Assembly: GCA_023458215.1 (NCBI GenBank)
Contig: JAEXAJ010000014.1
Location: 1 to 7,854 of the forward strand
DNA from: Bacteroidota bacterium
Lineage (GTDB): Bacteria > Bacteroidota > Bacteroidia > Bacteroidales > Bacteroidaceae
Length of the DNA stretch: 7,854 nucleotides
Direction: 5' to 3'
The translations under genes and the position numbers were made by a program. Below are positions 5,387 through 7,854 of this stretch, one piece after another. Within the stretch, counting starts at the first letter, position 1, and every line of letters begins with the position of its first letter. The notes under the pieces were generated by a model. The model was not told the DNA's origin and did no database searches. It saw only the letters and a list, made by a program, of their open reading frames with translations.

Positions 5387-7687
5387 ATGAAAAGATATCT
5401 TTTACTATTTTCATTCCTTTTATGCCTCGTGCCGATGTTGCAAGCCCAGAAAGTGGGACTTGTACTGAGTGGCGGTGGAGCAAAAGGTATGACGCACATT
5501 GGTATTATTCGGGCTTTGGAGGAAAATAATATTCCCATCGATTACATAACAGGCACCTCTATGGGTGCCATAATAGGATCCTTGTATGCCATGGGATATT
5601 CTCCGGATGACATGGAGGCTTTGCTACGTTCACCTGATTTTAAACGTTGGTATTCAGGAAAGGTAGAATCTAAATATGAGTATTATTTTAAGAAAAACCG
5701 CCCCTCGCCGGAATTCTTCAATATACGTTTTGCTTTTAAGGACTCGTTGCATACCAAACCACAAATCATTCCTACCAGTATGGTCAATCCCATACAGATG
5801 AATTTAGTTTTTGTGGAATTGTTTGGGCGTGCTACAGCTTCCTGTGACGGTGATTTCAATAATTTGTTTGTCCCTTTTCGTTGTATAGCTTCTGATGTAT
5901 ATAACAAAAAGCCGTTGGTGCTGCGAAAAGGTGACTTAGGCGATGCTGTGCGTGCTTCCATGAGTTTTCCATTCGTCTTCAAGCCCATCGAAATTGATAG
6001 CGTCCTGGCTTATGACGGCGGAATATACAATAACTTTCCGACAGACGTGATGCGCGAGGATTTTCATCCGGATATTATCATAGGTAGTGTGGTAGCTACC
6101 AATCCCAGTAAGCCCAAGGAAAATGATCTCATGAGCCAGATTGAGAATATGGTGATGCAAAAGACGGATTATTCTATTCCTGATTCGTTGGGGATAGTGA
6201 TGACCTTCAAATATGATGATGTGAACTTATTGGATTTCGACCGCTTGCAAGAGTTGCATGATATTGGCTATAATAGGACCATTAGTATGATGGACTCTAT
6301 AAAAAGTCGTATTCAGCGGCGCGTGAATCCTGATAATGTACGTTTACGGCGTTTGGTCTATCGTAGTAACTTGCCACAACTACGATTCCGCGAAATAATT
6401 ATAGAAGGAGCTAATGAACAGCAGCAGGCTTACATAAAAAAAGAATTTCATGATGAAACGAATGAGATATTTACTTATGAAGACCTGAAACGTGGATATT
6501 TTCGTCTACTGGCGGATAATATGATTTCAGAAATCATTCCACATGCTGTATATGATCCGGAGAGCGATTTATACCAATTGCGTCTTAAAGTAAAGATGGA
6601 AGATAATCTTTCTGTGCGGCTTGGAGGAAGTGTTTCTACTACCAGTTCTAATCAGATCTATTTAGGGCTTGGATATCAAAACTTGAATTATTATTCCAAG
6701 GAATTTACTTTCGATGGTCAGTTGGGAAAGGTATATAATAATGCCCAATTAATGGCGAAGTTCGATTTACCTACCCGTATTCCTACGTCTTATCGTTTTA
6801 TTGCATCTATCAGTACCTTTGATTATTATAAGAAAGATAAGCTGTTTTCTAAGAACGACAAACCCTCATTTAACTCGAAAGATGAGCGGTTTATAAAGTT
6901 TATGGTAGCTCTTCCTTTTTTGGCCAATAAACGTGCCGAATTTAGTATAGGATACGGCAAATTGGAAGATAACTATTTTCAGTCTAATGTTATAGACTTT
7001 GATAAAGATCGTTCCGACCGAAGTCAATACAAGCTGTTTGGAGGCTCCATCGGGTTTTACGGAAGTACATTCAATACTCGCCAATATGCCACAAAAGGCT
7101 ATTTTGAGAAGTTGGTTGCACAGATTTATACGGGAAAAGAAAAGTATATTCCGGGTAATCCTTCACCAACCGATAAGGTTTCGGAGAAAGAACAGCAGTC
7201 CTGGTTACAGATTTCTTATATGAAAGAGGTATATCATACCATGAGTCCTAAATTTACATTAGGGTGGATGGCAGAAGCACTGTATTCATCGAAGAATTTC
7301 TCTGAGAACTTTACTGCTACCATGATGCAAGCCGGAGAGTTTGCGCCAACTCCACATAGTAAGCTAATGTATAACGAGGCTTTTCGTGCTAATCAGTTTG
7401 TAGCAGCCGGCATTAAGCCTATCTATGTATTGAATGATATGTTCCAATTCCGTACGGAGTTTTATGGATTTATGCCTATTTTCCCGATTAAAAGGAATGT
7501 ATTGAACAAAGCATATTATGGAAAAGCTTTCTCTACCTTTGAATGTATGGGCGAAGTTTCCGTGATTTGTCATTTACCTTTTGGAGCCATATCTGCGTAT
7601 GTAAATCATTATAGCTCACCGAAAAAGGAGTGGAATGTGGGTCTGACAATCGGTTGGCAGTTGTTTAACTATCGCTTTATTGACTAA
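5387..7687 (+). CDS. Patatin-like phospholipase fused to POTRA and outer-membrane barrel (type Vd, PlpD-like)
   Basis: A 766-residue envelope protein. Residues 1-20 look like a Sec signal peptide (basic KR, hydrophobic core, probable cleavage at LQA/Q). The patatin domain (about 22-250) has the oxyanion motif GGGAKG (29-34), the nucleophile elbow GTSMG (56-60, catalytic Ser58) and the catalytic Asp in DGG (210-212), so the Ser-Asp dyad is complete. A linker leads to one POTRA-like segment (about 330-405) and a C-terminal Omp85/BamA-type barrel (about 406-766) rich in alternating aromatic and polar strands. The same order is found in P. aeruginosa PlpD and Fusobacterium FplA, which are type Vd secretion proteins with lipase activity. 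It therefore probably hydrolyses phospholipid acyl esters outside or at the cell surface; substrate and release of the domain are unknown. The frame can be extended upstream to a TTG at 5306, but that adds 27 residues before the signal peptide and swallows the probable promoter, so ATG 5387 is preferred. The chain ends RFID, not on an aromatic residue. Confidence 0.9.
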   Translation: MKRYLLLFSFLLCLVPMLQAQKVGLVLSGGGAKGMTHIGIIRALEENNIPIDYITGTSMGAIIGSLYAMGYSPDDMEALLRSPDFKRWYSGKVESKYEYYFKKNRPSPEFFNIRFAFKDSLHTKPQIIPTSMVNPIQMNLVFVELFGRATASCDGDFNNLFVPFRCIASDVYNKKPLVLRKGDLGDAVRASMSFPFVFKPIEIDSVLAYDGGIYNNFPTDVMREDFHPDIIIGSVVATNPSKPKENDLMSQIENMVMQKTDYSIPDSLGIVMTFKYDDVNLLDFDRLQELHDIGYNRTISMMDSIKSRIQRRVNPDNVRLRRLVYRSNLPQLRFREIIIEGANEQQQAYIKKEFHDETNEIFTYEDLKRGYFRLLADNMISEIIPHAVYDPESDLYQLRLKVKMEDNLSVRLGGSVSTTSSNQIYLGLGYQNLNYYSKEFTFDGQLGKVYNNAQLMAKFDLPTRIPTSYRFIASISTFDYYKKDKLFSKNDKPSFNSKDERFIKFMVALPFLANKRAEFSIGYGKLEDNYFQSNVIDFDKDRSDRSQYKLFGGSIGFYGSTFNTRQYATKGYFEKLVAQIYTGKEKYIPGNPSPTDKVSEKEQQSWLQISYMKEVYHTMSPKFTLGWMAEALYSSKNFSENFTATMMQAGEFAPTPHSKLMYNEAFRANQFVAAGIKPIYVLNDMFQFRTEFYGFMPIFPIKRNVLNKAYYGKAFSTFECMGEVSVICHLPFGAISAYVNHYSSPKKEWNVGLTIGWQLFNYRFID

Positions 7688-7705
7688 CTTTTTTCAAAAA
7701 AAGTT
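7686..7705. repeat. AT-rich palindrome overlapping the patatin stop codon
   Basis: AACTTTTT (7686-7693) and AAAAAGTT (7698-7705) are reverse complements around TCAA. The left arm starts inside the TAA stop. No T-run follows, so it is at best a weak terminator on this strand. It could instead protect the 3' end of the message, or be simple AT-rich coincidence. Confidence 0.4.
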
Positions 7706-7714
7706 TGCGTATAA

Positions 7715-7745
7715 CTTGCTAATTCAGAAAAAGTCCGTATCTTTG
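7715..7745 (+). promoter_or_regulatory. Promoter of tRNA-Arg
   Basis: TATCTTTG at 7738-7745 is an exact TAnnTTTG match and identical to the -7 octamer before clpC. CTTG at 7715-7718 lies 19 bases upstream, the usual -33 spacing, and differs from TTTG at one base. The tRNA begins 17 bases after the -7 element, leaving a short leader of about ten bases for RNase P to remove. Confidence 0.75.
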
Positions 7746-7762
7746 CACCCGTTAAACAAAAA

Positions 7763-7836
7763 GGCCGCGTAGCTCAACTGAATAGAGTAGCTGACTACGG
7801 ATCAGCCGGTTACAGGTTTGAATCCTGTCGCGGTCA
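7763..7836 (+). tRNA. tRNA-Arg (anticodon ACG)
   Basis: A full 74-base cloverleaf can be folded by eye. The acceptor stem is 7763-7769 with 7829-7835, with one G2-U71 pair. The D stem is 7772-7775 with 7785-7788, with one G10-U25 pair. The anticodon stem GCTGA/TCAGC is perfect, the variable loop has five bases and the T stem ACAGG/CCTGT is perfect. The anticodon at 7797-7799 is ACG; TadA should deaminate A34 to inosine so that it reads CGU, CGC and CGA. A20, an arginine identity base in E. coli, is present. The discriminator is A73 (7836), and CCA is not encoded (CAA follows), so it must be added enzymatically. Position 19 is A (7781) and position 56 is T (7819) in place of the near-universal G19 and C56. 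The gene has its own promoter. Confidence 0.95.
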
Positions 7837-7854
7837 CAAGTTTACAAAATAGAA

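Overview
The window reads as chromosomal core sequence from a Bacteroidota bacterium, most likely Bacteroides or a close relative. The evidence is three promoter -7 octamers of the Bacteroides form TAnnTTTG, start codons mostly without Shine-Dalgarno sequences, a long HtpG with a lineage-style insertion, and an outer-membrane patatin-barrel protein. Species was not determined.

Layout: positions 1-517 hold no convincing gene. They contain a compact cluster of inverted repeats (160-327), then the clpC promoter and leader. Three plus-strand protein genes follow: clpC (518-3043, Clp/HSP100 unfoldase), htpG (3153-5201, bacterial Hsp90) and a patatin-POTRA-barrel protein (5387-7687, probably a type Vd autotransporter phospholipase). 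A tRNA-Arg(ACG) gene (7763-7836) with its own promoter closes the window. Strong intrinsic terminators follow clpC and htpG, so these adjacent chaperone genes look like separate transcription units.

How the genes work together: ClpC (unfolding, probably for ClpP) and HtpG (ATP-dependent chaperone) are both cytosolic protein quality-control machines, so their adjacency makes sense as a proteostasis neighbourhood. The phospholipase and the tRNA have their own promoter elements and no evident link to them.

The window is mostly ordinary housekeeping sequence and I see no new multi-gene system. The points most worth a second look are an A19/U56 replacement of the nearly universal G19-C56 elbow pair in the tRNA, the nested 16-bp perfect inverted repeat upstream of clpC, an approximately 60-residue charged insertion in the HtpG C-terminal domain with unusual ATP-pocket residues, and the type Vd architecture of the patatin protein, whose start is better placed at 5387 than at the upstream TTG.
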